Assembly: GCA_016806645.1 (NCBI GenBank)
Contig: JACSYO010002128.1
Span: 1,385,501 to 1,449,500, forward strand
From: Ophiodon elongatus
Lineage: Eukaryota; Chordata; Actinopteri; Perciformes; Hexagrammidae
Direction: 5' to 3'
DNA length: 64,000 nt
Shown here one piece after another: positions 46,087 through 59,754 of the stretch. The stretch's first letter is position 1. Each line of letters begins with the position of its first letter. The position numbers and the translations under genes were made by a program. The notes under the pieces were generated by a model. It worked only from the letters and a program-made list of their open reading frames with translations, was not told where the DNA came from and did not search any database.

Positions 46087-48905
46087 CTTCTGGGAAGAAA
46101 TGTCTCTCACTGACTCTGTCGCCTGGACAACCGGGTAAGAGAGAAAGGGAGGGCGCACGAGAAAGAGAGAGAAAGGACAGAGGAGCATAAAAGGAGAGGA
46201 AAACAACCCATTATTAACTGCTGAGATTAGAAGATTCCTGTAGAGTGAGGGGGGTGGGGGGACTAGATTTGTGTCTGTCATTCTCTTGTGGGGGTTCCCT
46301 TGGTGTCTCTCTCTTGATGAGTTATTAACTATGACAATAAAGCAGTGAATTTTTTTTCTTCCCACAAAAGAGCATGGAGGAGATGAAATTGCAGAGCACA
46401 AGTTTAGCACAATACAAGTGGACCCAGTAGGCCTGAACGCTCCACCTGTAATTCTCGTCTCATCAGCCTCAGGTAAGACTCCTCAGTGTTGCAGGCATTT
46501 GCTTTTATAGGGATGCTTTTGTTTTTGCCTGATGTATTGATGCAGATGATCATTCCTGAAGGTAGTAAACTGTGCAATTATCTTGGAAAGGCCAGACTAA
46601 AGTCCAAAAAATAATAAAAATAAAAGCATATCTTACCTGTTTGGAGTACAAGAATTGTTTATCAGAGTAACTCTGAGGCAGTTTTTCATTATGTATTTGA
46701 ATGAGTTGTTTTTATGCTGCTTGAAAAAGAAACTACCCTCACTGTAGTATGGGGATTATTTACAACATTTTATGTAGAAGAGTGGGAGAAATTGCATGGT
46801 ACAGCACCAGGATGCTTCACACACCGTACACCTAGCTTTGCACTCTCTTCAGTGCGAGCATGAATTCATCGAGAATACAGTGAGAAAATGAACACCGTTG
46901 TCAGGCGCAAATGAATCTGGAGTCACAGTGGTTCAAGTCAAACTCTCCAGATTCATTCATAGTGCGTAAGGGATAGAAGGCACGTCCGCTATAAGCATAC
47001 TGCTGAGCGCTCATGCATAAGGAATGTATTCATAGAGAACTCGTGGTGAAATCAATGCCTCTTTAAATGAGGTGGTATGCTTGCTGAGTTTACACCAGGC
47101 TGAATTTGTGTGGGGCAGCATGTGATATCCATATTGAATGAGATGGAGAGGAGATAAAACTGAGGAGGGTGGGGTTATTTTTAGCTGCTGTCAATAATGA
47201 AGGTTACAAATCTCTCACCTTTGTGCACAAGATGGAGAAAAGGCAAAAAGATTGAAGGAGGAAAAGGGCAAGAGAGTAAGGAATGGCGAGCAAAAGGGGG
47301 GATGAGAGAGATGTTGAGACAGATGATTGTAGGTGAAGGGTTCAGGCTGGCAGCATGCTGGGATTGCTCAGAGCTCCCACCTCAAGTACCATACGCAATC
47401 CAGAGATGAAGTGGAGGGTAAAAACACTGACACTCAGCTTATTCACATTTTTATGGGAGAAAAAATACATAAGAAAACCTGGTCTAGTGGAATTTATGGT
47501 TCACCCTCCTTTTTGCTCTCAGCTGGCTGAACATGAGACAAATACAGCTCTGTGCTGCACAACACAGTCCTTCAAATACTGCTGTACAAGCAAGCAGGTA
47601 CCTGGGCAACACTTGATTAAAAATATTCAAGAACAGAAGCTACACAGAGTTCAAAACTGAGTCTTATGTGAGGTAAGGCAAGTGATTTTCAAGCGATTAA
47701 TTCAAGATCTCATACCGCAAAAGCTGCAAATGGATTTTCACATCAGCGCCCTCAGTGCATTTATCTCTGTTTTGAGTCTAAACCTACATTATAGACAAAG
47801 CCCCCTAATATAGACCAAGACATAAGGGAGACAGCATTTATTCCAATAACTACAGAAAGGTGGATGCCAAATTACACACTATTTTTAATCCACATCTGTG
47901 CATGGTGCTCTTAATCTTTGCAGACAAATAGTGGTTTTGAGGGAGCTTCTAAACACATTAGTCCTACCAAGTCCTACCAAGCTCTGCACTGCTTGTAGTG
48001 CTTTACAGCTGCACACCACTAATAATTATTGTCCATGAGGTGCAATGCTCTTGGACGCAAAGAAGCGTCGGACTCATCAAGAGGAGAGAAAAGGATGTTT
48101 CCCTGTGGCCGTGCATCACTGTAGTTATCTTTCCTCCACTGTACCTGTATGCTGTCGACAGAGGGTTAGCATACAGCACAGAGCTCTGCCTTAATGTCCA
48201 ATAGGCACTAAGTCTGCATGTCAGTCACTAATGAGTTCCTCAAACTGTCAGACTGTGACATCTGCACCACTAATCAGCCTGTTTTGACGTTGAGACGGAC
48301 ACAGAAATGTAGCTGTGAAGATCTGTCTGTTGTGCTCACATTTAGATTTTCTGCTATGAATATTAATTGGCAGAAAAGCACAATTTCTTTTCACAGATTT
48401 GAGTTGCTGGTCGTTTGTTTGAAGGGTGTGTGTGTGTGTGTGTCTTCAGTCATTCCCCAGGCTTTTCTTTCCCCATCTCCTCCATTCCCCTTCTCTCATC
48501 ATATTTCTGTGCTCGTCTGAGTGTCTCCTCTCATCTTTTGTTGATGAGAGCACCATCATCAAAACAAGCTGGAGAGGCAGAGATGATGAGATCTAACAGG
48601 ATTCCAATAAGCTATTTACCAAAACTGTACATTTTATTTACTCTAAATGTGCAATTATATATTACATATTTCTTTTGATTTTGTCACATAATTAGTCATA
48701 TTACGTACAGAAACACATCTGAAGAGGAAAAGTGTCTTTCATTATGGCATTACAGAAAACAATATATTGGGCTCATTTTGAAATAACAGCCCATAATGGG
48801 TGCTGATAACCAGTGATGATGTCACCAAATTACAGTCTTTAAATTGGAACAAATTATTTTCTTTTTGTTTTTTTGACAAGGCACTGAGATCCAAAAGTAA
48901 TTGAA

Positions 48906-48951
<46 letters not shown>

Positions 48952-48952
48952 T
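48906..48952. repeat. (TAA)n microsatellite
   Basis: About fifteen ATA/TAA units in the space upstream of disp3. The open frames over it (poly-Ile on plus, poly-Tyr on minus) are artefacts. Confidence 0.97.
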
Positions 48953-50406
48953 ATCTTTGTTTTCACAATTTAAAACCAAACTTTCCAAGACCTTTAATGA
49001 ATTTGTCCTCTAAAAGAGCAGGTTCACATTCACAGTGCGTGGGCAGATGCTTCTCTCCCATTAAAAGGTGTTGTCCTTGTCTGTGCAGTTAGACGACTTG
49101 GTGATTAATAAAAGAAAGTGTTGTGCGTATTAAAAAAGTACTCAAAATAAGCCTTTTTTAACAGTGTACTGGACAGGAGCTCATGATTTTCAACTCAACA
49201 ATCTTTCTTATCTCATTCATGAAAGGAAAAATCCAGCATAAAAAATGCACTTCAAACGCAGTAACTCTCAGAAAGTGAAAAAGTGTAGAGCTCAGGCTGT
49301 TAATGATGTGGCTATGAAACATATCCATGAGCTGCTCCATTAACAGTGAACCGGAGACTTTGTGGACACAGTGCCTGCAGAGCACATGAGGAGATTTTCT
49401 CCAGCAGACTTGAACACTTTTTTTTCTTTATCATAAAATAAAGTGTATTCAGGTGTAAGATCACAAACACAAATCCCATAAATCAACAAGCCTCCAGTTT
49501 ACTTTAAGTTCCAGGGTTTGTCTCTCAAGAGTCTTTCTTCTCTATTTTCTAACTCGAGGAGTATTAATCACTTTTACAAATATCGATCACATGGTGTAAT
49601 TTGTAAATTCTTATTTTTTATGATGGATTTTTCACTTAGGCTACAGAGCTGAGAGCAGCTATCTTTTACACATAATCAAGATTCACTGTCTTACCTGGCT
49701 GACCTTAAAGCACTGCTCTAAAGAGAATAGATAAATTGCTGCAGTTAGTGGGCTCACTGCCACTTGAATACAAACTGCAGTATCTTGTGTGTAGACTGGG
49801 GAAAAAAGTGGCACCTATTGACACTATTATTCAAAGGCTGCCCATCACAGGAGATAAACCCTTTCTTATTCTACAACTCTGTCTAATATCACACTCACTC
49901 TTCTTGTCAGTAATTAGACAAGTGAAATGATTTAATTTGCTGCAGAGCAGACACCGCTACTGGTTATTCGTAGACAGCCACCAGCAGACACTCTCTGGTG
50001 ATAATGGCTGGCACATGCTGACAGAGAGAATAATTAAATCACAGCTTTTAACCTGTCTCACCCCCAAGCTCTTGTGATCAGCATCTTAAAGCAGGACTCA
50101 GCTAACCATTTTCTCATATAAGGAAAAAAGGTCTCCCCTCCTCAATTTTCTCCATGTGAGCTGCTAGTGGAAGCTGCTTGTCGACAGCTGCATGAAGGCA
50201 CACTTAATTCATACTAACTTGCTTGCTGAGCGCAACTTTTTTTTTTATTTTTTTTTTTTTAACCTTGTCCTTCATTTTGTCTGATACTCATGTCAGCTAC
50301 TGGCAGTTCAAACATCTATTTTGTGCTCCTGCCCCAAGAGAGAAAGGGGTGTTACTTTAAATGAGCGATGATCAAGTGGTGTTATGTGTCCCTGACAGGT
50401 GCCAGC

Positions 50407-53400
50407 ATGGATGTGGAGGATGAGCCACTGCTGTTTCAGACCAGCTGGGGAGGGGAGGAAGAGGAGCAGGAGGAGGAGGAGGAGGATGGTGGAGTAACGC
50501 ACGCAACAGGACAGAGGTGTTTTTCTGGGGAGGCTGGGGTGTGTGGACTTTGGAGGGCAGTAGGGTGGGTGTACACACAGCCCTGGGCCAGTGGAGTGGT
50601 TTTAGGGGTAGTTGTCTCGCTACCGTGCGCCCTGTTTGCCTACATGCTCCTCTACTGCCCTCCTCTGGACATAGACCTCTCCTACAGTGCCTTTGAGGTT
50701 CACAGTCACTTCTCTGCCGAGCGCTTCGACGCCCTCACCATCGCTGTAAAGACTCAGCTGGGGTCCTGGGACAGACGCAAGCGAGACTTAGATAACAGCG
50801 AGTCTGAGGCCCTGAGGGAGCTCCTGCTGGAGAGGCTGAGCAGACAGGGAGCATTCAACAGGACAGATAATGAGGGCGTGAGGTCTTCCACTCCTCAAAA
50901 CGACCCTTTAAATGCATTAGATGATCCGAAGAGAGGAGCCTCAGAGAGCAGAGATAAAAGGACAGCGCTTGATTTGGGTCTGGAGGAAATGGTGACGCAC
51001 AAGAACTCAAATCACAGAGCAGCGGAGGAAGCTGAGAGATCATGGGATGAGAATCTGACTCTGCCGCTCATTAGGAGGCGCAGGTTTGCTCCCAATTACT
51101 ACCTGCAGAGCCAGGCTCTGTGGAGGATTGAGCTGGTGTTTGTGGCTCAAGGGGAAGGCGATCGCAACATCTTCACCCCTGAACGTCTGCAGACGATTCA
51201 TCACGTGGAGCACCTGCTCATGCAGCACCCGCAGTTTCATCAGTTCTGCTGGAAGCCTCTGGAGATGTTGAGGGATCTGCCACTGGCACCGTCCTACTGC
51301 TCCCCACCCAGCTCAATCCTGTCTTATCTGTACCCCAGTGAGAGGGGAGGGAAGATATACTATGACGGCATGGGCCCAGATCTAGCTGATATTCAAGGTG
51401 AGCCCACAGTGACGAAAGTGGTGGGAAATAACAGCTTCAAATATAAAGGAATACCTGTAAGAATCCTCCTAACAGTGCTGATTTGCCATGTATGTATTCC
51501 CAGGTTCTCTGAGTCTGGCCATCACCCACCCACAGTTCTACTGGTACGTGGATGAGAGTCTGTCCCCTGAGCATCTCTCCTCCTCCCTCTTACGCAGTGA
51601 GATCCACTTCGGAGCTCCTCTTCCTTCCTACTACTCCATGCAGGACCGAGCTCACGAGCAAAGATCACGCTTCAAAAACTTTGTTGTTCAGTATGCAGAC
51701 ATCCTGGCAAAGCAATCTACCAGGTCAGGACAAAATCGCTGCAATATTGGTCATTTATTACAGAACATAATCATTCCATTCAGTGGTTTTGCCGCACTAT
51801 AGTCACAGTATTCACGTGTGCTACACATAGTTGCAAACTGTTAAAATTTGATGTTATTATGCATGTGCTCTCCTTTTCACAGCCAGGTGAAGGTGCTGTA
51901 TGGCGGAACAGAGCTGTTTGACGATGAGGTGAGACACACCTTCCACAATGACATGATGCTGGCTGTCATCAGTGGAGCTTGCATTACTGTGCTCGTCTAT
52001 GTCCTTACCTCCTTTTCTGGTACAGTATGACCTGCTTTTAATTCCACTTGCATTGATGCACTACATTTTTTAAGTCCGTTGTTTGGTACCATATGAACGT
52101 TAACCAGCTCTTTGATGCTTTGTTGTCTCTCTGTAGTGTTTCTAACTTTCTTCGGACTTACGAGCATTGGACTGAGCTGCCTAATGGCTCTCTTTCTGTA
52201 CCATGTTGTCTTTGGCGTGAGGTACCTGGGTATTCTCAATGGAGTTGCAGCCTTTGTTATTATCGGTATCGGTAAGGGAAAAGAAATACCATTTTTTTCG
52301 TGAAAAGGAATAGTTTGATATTTTGGGAAATGCACTGAGAAGACGATGAGCAGAGGTCATTTCTGAGAGTGGTATTAATCTTCTCATCTTAAGTGTATTT
52401 TTCCAAACTGTTAAACTCGTCCTTTAGCAGTTGAAAAAGATAATTATTTACGGTATGTTTGCCATAATATGTAATAAGGCGGCTCTTTTGTTATCTCACT
52501 GTTGCTCAGGGGTGGATGATGTATTCGTGTTCATCAGCACCTTCAGACAGGCTTCTCATCTGCGTCAACCGCAGCAGCGAATGATCTACACAATTAAAAC
52601 GGCCGGCCGAGCTACTTTTCTCACCTCCTTCACTACTGCAGCTGCCTATGCTGCTAACACCTTCTCTCAGGTAATCATGGAAGAGAAAATCAACTGTTAA
52701 TAGGATCTGTATAAATTACTCCTGATGTGGATGAATAGGAGTGCCTCTCTCAGCAGACAGTTTTTTGCATGCGATAAGCACAAATGTAATGTTTCAAGGT
52801 CCTTTACACTGTGCTTCCTTTAACTGACACTTAGATTCCAGCCGTGCATGACTTTGGCCTATTCATGGCCCTCATTGTCAGCTGCTGCTGGCTTTGGGTA
52901 TCCATCCTGATGCCCGCCGCTCTTTGTATCTGGACTGAGTGTGTGGAGCCTCAGGAACACGCCTGGTTGAATTGGTGAGGCATTGTTTCCTTACTTTTGT
53001 GTGAGATTTTATTTGTGCATGCTGTGCGACACCACAGGCGCGTTGTAATCCCTTCAGCTGTCTCTCTCCCTAAACTGCCTCCTCCCGCTGAAGCTGGAAG
53101 CTGTTTTCGGGCCTGTCAGCGAGCCACGGCCCTTTGTCAGATGAGGATGATGATGTGGCACTTCTGGCAGTGGAGATGGAGCCAGGTGAGATTATTATCT
53201 CCCTTGCATTGAGTGAATTGTGGGGTGGGAGGAAAGGGAAAGGGAATGATTCTAGGTTGTAAAATGCTGCTGTCCAAGCACCACTAAGCCCCCTGTCTTC
53301 GTCTTGGCCCAGGCTCCTGTGACACAGACGGCGACGCAGCCATTCTTTCCCTGTCAGTGGAGACACCTCTGTCCCCTCCAGGGCAGCAGCATGTGGGCGT

Positions 53401-56400
53401 GGTGAGCACGAATCTCCGATGGGCTCTAAAGCACTTAGTGGCAGAGCCAGCCGTGGTGCGACGAAAAGTCGTTCTAGGTGAGATTTGATATAAATCTCTC
53501 TTAAAATGGAAATTTGTACTTTGTAAAAGATCAGAGAGCAATTTCTAGAGTTTGGTTTTCAAAGATATTGTCAGACAAGATCTTGAGCTATGATTTAGTC
53601 ATGAGAGTAACCTTCAGCTCATCTCTGTCCAGCCTGAGGGGATTTAGTCTGTCAGAGGAAGAGCAAGTGTCTATCAGCAAGTATTTATCCTCCCTCTTTT
53701 AAAGAGTGACTGTAATTGATTCTTGCTCCTGATCTGCTCCATCTACTCCATCAGTACCTTGTCTGTGCCATCATTTATCATCGTCTTCCTGTTGGCCCAG
53801 GTGTTTTCCTCCTGGTGCTGATCTTGTCTGCCGGGTTCTGCTGTCTCCTGAGGCCCGCCACTCACGCCCCCCTTCTTTTCCGCCGGGACACAAACCTCCA
53901 GACTCTGCTGGCTCTGAGGAGCAACCTCAGCGGCCAAGGCATCTCCTGCCCCATGTGCTCAGGTGAGACTGTGGCAGTGAGCATACACACTCACCAGTTA
54001 ACCGCACAGATCCAAATACCTGAATAGCATGTTGTGATCTGCAGGTGTGTTCATGGAAAAGCCCCATCTTTTGTACGCCCACGCTTCCTCATCAGCTTTT
54101 AAGTTCTCTACACATCAGCAGACTCAGAGCACAACAACTTTCTCTTCTCCTCGGAGCTCAGTAAAACCAAATTCAAGCACCAATCAAACAGGTGAAATTC
54201 AGCACGTAAAAATCCTCTTCCTCTGTATTCAAAACCTCTCCCACTATTTTATAATATTGGACTTTTTTTTCAGGCTCTTTTCTTACAGTTTTCATATCAA
54301 AATTGGACCTCGGAGCCTCTACAACCATTTACCGCTTCTCCCTCAACACCAGCACGCCCTCCCCATGGAAACTGTGCAGCACAGAGCATGAAGAGGTGTC
54401 ATCATTTCAGGTTAGAGAGCAAAAAACTAATAACAATAGTATAATTAGTTTTACCGTTATGTCTCCCAACTGCGATATGTGCCACTAAAGCGGCTTATAA
54501 CTAATCTTGTTTTATCTGAATAGGCTTATAATCAGCCCCGTGGCAATTACACCACCAGAATGACAGTGTGTGTTTCCCATGTGTACCACCCGTACCCCAG
54601 CTGGATGATCACATCCACCTCATGTGAACCCCGCCATGGCTGGACGCCAGAGTTTTCCTTTTATGTAGCGTCGTCTCTGCAGCAGCACAGCAGGTGAAAA
54701 CACAAATGAAAGAAATCAAAGCATGAGTTAGATGGCCTGTCATGTTGTTTTAGTGGACAATCAGTCATTTCAGCTCTGCTTTCTGCTCCTAGGAAACTGT
54801 GCTTTGCCCAGCGCCGCCTGAGACCTCATCCCAGCCGCGTGTGTGTCAACCCGCCTGGCTGCGGCATCAGTTCTGGGCCTGATGGACCCACACAGGGAAC
54901 CTTTTATATTCCTCTTCCCGGTGGTGAGCGAGCTAGTGTCAGAAAGCATCATTAACATTGAAACAGTTTGTTAGCCCATAGGAAAAACTATTTTCTCACT
55001 GCATGTGTCACATGATGAAATGTCTTTTTTTTCTCATTGTCATGTTGAGTTTTTAAAATAGAGAAACTGTGAAATAACATTCTTTCAAATATTGCTTCTT
55101 CAAGTGGCATCTTCTGAATCCACAGTACTCTACTTATAAAGATATTTTTACAACGTATAAATAAATGCCTGTTGAGAGATTTTCCTCTGGTTCTATTTTC
55201 AAAGATCCCTCTTCTGCTGCCAAAACAAAATCATCCAAAACGTTTGGCTTCAACCCATGCAGTGGCGGTGCATGTGGCCATCCAGCGGTTCGTCCTCTGG
55301 TCGACACCGGGGCGATGGTTTTTGTTGTGTTTGGCATCTTGGGAGTCAATCGAACCGAAAACAGGGACAACCACGTTATTGGCGATATGGTGAGGGGTTA
55401 CACATGTGTCACACATGTGTCAGTGTATCTTAATAATCAACAGAAATAAAGCAGAGACAGATTTTTAAATAATATTATCATGTGGTTGACATGGTGTTTA
55501 ATTCTCTCCAAAGGGCAGCATTATATTGGACCCAGACTTTGATATTTTCCAGGAAATGGGGCTTCTTTGCAAGATGTGTAAAGCTATTAGTGCAAACACA
55601 CAACTTGTAAAGCCAGGAGGAGCGCAGTGTTTGCCTTCAGGTAACATCCAAACACTATTCAGAGGGAAATCTTTTATTTTACCATACAATATCATAAAAC
55701 AATTATTAAAACCTTATAGAGCTGAAATGGTTTGTTGATTAATTGATCAACAAAAACAAGAATTGATTGATTCAATTGTTAACGCCATTTTTTTAGCAAA
55801 AGTGCCCAAAATCCACTGGTTTCATCTTCTTAAATATTGTCTGGTTTTCATATTGCACTTTGTAAAGCAAATTGAATATTTGGGGTTTTTGGATGTAAAC
55901 CCCAATTTTTTTTATTAGGGTTTGGGATGATAATAATAATAAGAGATTGTAGCACAAAAATCTTATTTAGACACAAAACTGTATTATAAAGTGCTTAACA
56001 ACTTGGTAAAAAAACAAAAAATCCTGAACAAAAACAAACTCAACCATGGCATACAATTCTAATCGTGTATAGAGAATGAGAAGTGTGTAAAAAGTAATGT
56101 CCTGTCTTCGGTTCTCTTCAGGTAATAAACTGTCGTCTATTCTGCCTCTGCTCCATCCTGAATGTCACTCTCTCCCTGAGCCCAACCTGCTCCCTGGGCA
56201 GCTCTCTCACGGAGCGGTGGGAATGCATGGAGGCAAGGTCCGCTGGCTGTCCATGGCCTTTGAGTCTGTAAGTCCCTCCATCTTTCACATAGTAGCACTT
56301 TTCCAGTTGGTGCCATGCGTAATGTTCTACCTCTCTTCTCCCAAGACCACATACAAAGGAAAATCCTCCTTTCAGACCTATTCTGACTTCCTTCAGTGGG

Positions 56401-57588
56401 AGAACTTCATCCAGGAGCAGCTCGCCTCACTCCCGCAGTCCTCTGCTCTGCAACGGGGTTTCCAGACCTGTGAGCACTGGAAGCAGATCTTCATGGAAAT
56501 TATAGGCGAGTGAGAGGTGGCACTGCGTGTCAAATAGATATGTTTATTTCTGCAAACTGACAATGGATTAACCGGGAGGAGGAAGTGATTTCCAGCAGCA
56601 TGTAAAAATATGATATTTTACTGCTCTCTGGTCTGTTTGTAGGTGTTGAGAGTGCCCTCTGGAGTCTGCTGCTGTCTCTGGCCATCTGTGTGGCAGCTGT
56701 GTCCGTGTTTACTGCACATCTTCTGCTGCTGCTCCCAGTACTCATAACCATTCTTGGTAAGAGATGAACATTTTTATTTTCAGGTTTGGAAGTGACTCCC
56801 GTTTAGACACTCAGAAAGAACTTCTTTAATTGATTATTCAGGCCTGGGTTGGGATCATGTGAGGTCATTTTGAGTTTTGGGCCTTCAACAGGAGTCATCT
56901 GTCTGGTAGTGGCGGTCATGTATTGGCTTGGCTGGGAGATGGGAGGAGTGGAGGCAATTTCTCTATCCATACTTGTGGGATCTTCAGTGGATTACTGTCT
57001 GCACCTGGTGGAGGGATACCTGCTGGCTGGGGAGGCCATTTCCTCCATGCCTGGTCATAACTCGGTATGGGAGTGCACATCTTTTCAGCAATTAGAAAAA
57101 CTTCCACAGCATGTCTTCTGTTTACACACGGCTAATGACTACGATTTTGGATTTAATAAGGCAAGAATCGTCCCGAAGGCTCATGAATAAAGAGGAGCCG
57201 CTCCTCCTATTAATCTGTGCTTTGTTTGCAGGAGCCTGGGCCCGAGAGGCAGAGACGGACCTTGGAGGCAGTGAACCATGTGGGCGTTGCCATAGTGTCC
57301 AGTGCGGTCACCACGGTGATCTCCACAGTCCCTCTCTTCTTCTGTGTCATTGTGCCTTTCGCCAAGTTTGGCCAGATAGTGGCCATTAACACCGCTGTCT
57401 CCATTTTTTTCACTCTGACCGTGACTGTGGCCATGTTGGCGTGTATGGCCCCCGTCCGCTTCAGCAGAACCCCCGGCGCTGTGCTGAAGGCCAGCCTGGC
57501 TGTGATGACCGCGGCAGCCTTGGGAGCAGCTCTGTGCTGGGTGGGAGGACAGCTGGGAGCGTTGGCCTGGCGATCAATTAGCACGTAA
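50407..57588 (+). CDS. disp3: Dispatched RND transporter family member 3 (DISP3/PTCHD2), 1349 aa
   Basis: DISP3 is a Patched/Dispatched-type 12-TM protein with a sterol-sensing domain, linked to cholesterol handling in neural tissue. Twenty coding exons: 50407-51397, 51504-51723, 51883-52019, 52137-52271, 52510-52670, 52835-52974, 53094-53185, 53313-53477, 53801-53962, 54045-54191, 54274-54410, 54524-54693, 54793-54923, 55205-55389, 55514-55640, 56122-56267, 56346-56505, 56643-56756, 56892-57064 and 57232-57588. Every phase agrees. The length is close to human (1392). The start MDVEDEPLLFQ plus an acidic Glu run matches the DISP3 N-terminus. TM1 is about residues 62-84. The RND transport acidic motifs are kept: GVDDVFVFI (495-503, TM4) and GSSVDY (Asp1207, TM10). 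PGGAQCLPSG and KGKSSFQTYSD are family blocks. The intron after 56505 needs a GC donor. RRRR at 223-226 lies in extracellular loop 1. The 5' UTR is split, because the ATG exon starts after an AG acceptor at about 50398. Confidence 0.95.
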
Positions 57589-59754
57589 ACACAACTGTCC
57601 GCCTACTCACTGATGTCAGGCAGGGGAGTCCCTCTGTACACAAAACTATGAGAACTGTAAGCACTCTATTTTCCTCCTTGTTTGGGAGGAATATCAGATC
57701 AGTAAATGATCTTGTTCTTTACAGCACAAAGATGTCAGAATTTATTCCATAGTTAGAAGCTGTTTGTCATTACAAAGTACATATTTTTCACTTGTGTTTA
57801 TCAGTGGATTTTAAGAACCTCAAAGTACTAAAGTGTATATGAACGTGTGACTCAGTTATGAGTTGACTTTTCTGTATTGAGATGATGATTCAGCTAATTT
57901 GATCCGATATCATCTTCAGCCTATGGTGGAGATAATTGAGTTATCGTTGGGAAATACTGGTTGAGTCACAGTTTTCATGAGTGTAAGTCATTGCCACTGA
58001 CTGTTCTGTGACCTGCTGTTGCAAACACCGAGTGTGCTCTGACATCCGGGACGATTAGTGTTACTGGTTCACATGAATCATGGCCATCTTGTGAAACATT
58101 GCGTTTGTTTGAGTTTTTTTAATGTGTTTTCTTAGTTGCGCATTGAATGTGTTTTCAGCCACATTAGTAACAAAGGTCATGATGTCCCGATGTGGCTGGA
58201 TTAAAAGTTGTACTAGTCAAGTTTATACCGTGCACAGTTTTTTTTAAATATATTGTGGGATGTTAATGTTTCCGTATGCTGCTCTCACACATTCTGAACT
58301 GGACTTTTTATGCTGCCAGCACAGACTTGTTCTGAAGACTTGCGCAAACCAAGACTTCCAACAAGATATCGTCCTTTTTTTTTTCTTTTTTTTTTTTTTA
58401 CCCTTTCACATGTTTGTACCTTGGAACTCAAACTGCTTCAATGTATCTATTTTTGTCATCAGCACCAACTGAAAGAGACCTCTTGTCAGCTCCTCAGGTG
58501 TGCCCTCTACACGTCCTCCACTGCACTTGTAGGCACTCAATGTAACCAACTCTGCTCCCTCGTCTGCACTCACCCAATTTAGAGCACCACTCAAACACCC
58601 ATCGACGCCAGCTCCGGTCTGCCTCGCAGTGAAGGTGAGGGCCATTTGTCAAACCACATAACACAATAATGGCTCGGGAGAGAGGGACTGACACAATTGC
58701 GGCAAGAGTAGTAGATTTCTGTTTTGTGTGTGTGTTACTTGTGAATGTCAAATAAAACAGGGGCAGAAAGCCTCGGATTTTTTCTTTTGTGAAACCTCAG
58801 CACGGTTCTCATCTGCATTGTTATGTAAGTGAGCAGCAGAGCAGAATGAAGACCTGTCACTGTTTGCCTTCAGTCACATCGTTACTGAGAGAGCGACAGT
58901 AGGCAGAGTCACATCTCCAATTGGTGTCGTTAATTATGCATGTGAAACGGCTCAGATTTTACATTGAATTGCAATGCATTAATGTTTCATGTCTGTCGTT
59001 TACACAAAAGAACCGAACGACACTGAGAGACATTAACAGACTTTTGTTCCCGAGAGTCTTCTGTCTGCGTTATTTTACTGAAGGAGCAGCATCACATTTA
59101 TTATGTTGCGGTAGAAAAAGAAAACATTGTGTTGCCAATTTGGAGTACATTTCTACTGCCAGTGGAGGAACCTCTATAGAGTTTGAATGCTGGTAGTCCA
59201 TTTACATGTGTCTAAATGGAAAGGTTTTTCACAGGAACACTTCTTGTAAGGAGAGCACATTTTCTTGCAAATAATAAGTATGTGCAACTAGTGTATAAAG
59301 AAATGCTATTAATTTGAAAGGGTAAGACGATATGTTTCTGGATACAGAAATACTGAAGTACAGTCTGCCCTTACAGTCCTTTGCAAAAGACCCAAATCTT
59401 TTGAACGGCTCTTTGGTACAAACAAAGGGAACAGAGTTGTACTTGAGAGCCGTTCTTATTATCGTTGTGGCCAAATTTCCCTAGATCTGCAGCGCCGGGA
59501 GAGAAGTGGAATCGACCCGAAGTGCTGTCAGACACACACACACACTGACAGACATGAACAGAGAAGAATCGTTAAGAAAAATTAACTTGAGGCAACTGCT
59601 CGAGCGAAAATTGACATATGCAGCGCTTTGAAGTGTGTCCGCCTCCTTTGACTAAATAAAAAAAAGAAAAGAACGACGGTTCTTGGAAAGGAGCTGAGCC
59701 ATAACATCTGGCTCGCTTCAAAGAGCTGTAATTCCCATCAGTGCTGGAGCAAAC
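57589..59754. other. disp3 3' UTR and flank
   Basis: The 3' UTR runs about 1.17 kb to AATAAA at 58751. A T run lies at about 58376-58399. Beyond the UTR, to 59754, I see no gene; a short CA run lies near 59533-59546. Confidence 0.6.
58751..58756 (+). promoter_or_regulatory. disp3 polyadenylation signal (AATAAA)
   Basis: Canonical AATAAA in the context GTCAAATAAAACAGG, preceded by TGTGTGTGTT and followed within about 30 bases by T-rich and GT-containing sequence. It is the best 3' end for disp3 visible here. Confidence 0.6.

Larger units (their letters stand above)
43520..50406. other. DRP1-like 3' UTR, intergenic space and disp3 upstream region
   Basis: No coding exon could be supported in 6.9 kb. 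The left part is probably a long 3' UTR, possibly to the ATTAAA at 45165-45170. The disp3 start codon lies 9 bases inside an exon that begins after an acceptor at about 50398, so at least one noncoding disp3 exon and its promoter must lie somewhere upstream, perhaps in this interval. Also present are GT/GC, GA and TAA microsatellites, a 13-bp inverted repeat (46910-46922 with 46945-46957) and a T-rich stretch near 50237-50261. Confidence 0.5.

Noticed and set aside
56506..56642. GT donor at 56510 for the disp3 intron
   Set aside because: It would shift the frame and stop at once. The GC donor keeps frame and the conserved peptide.
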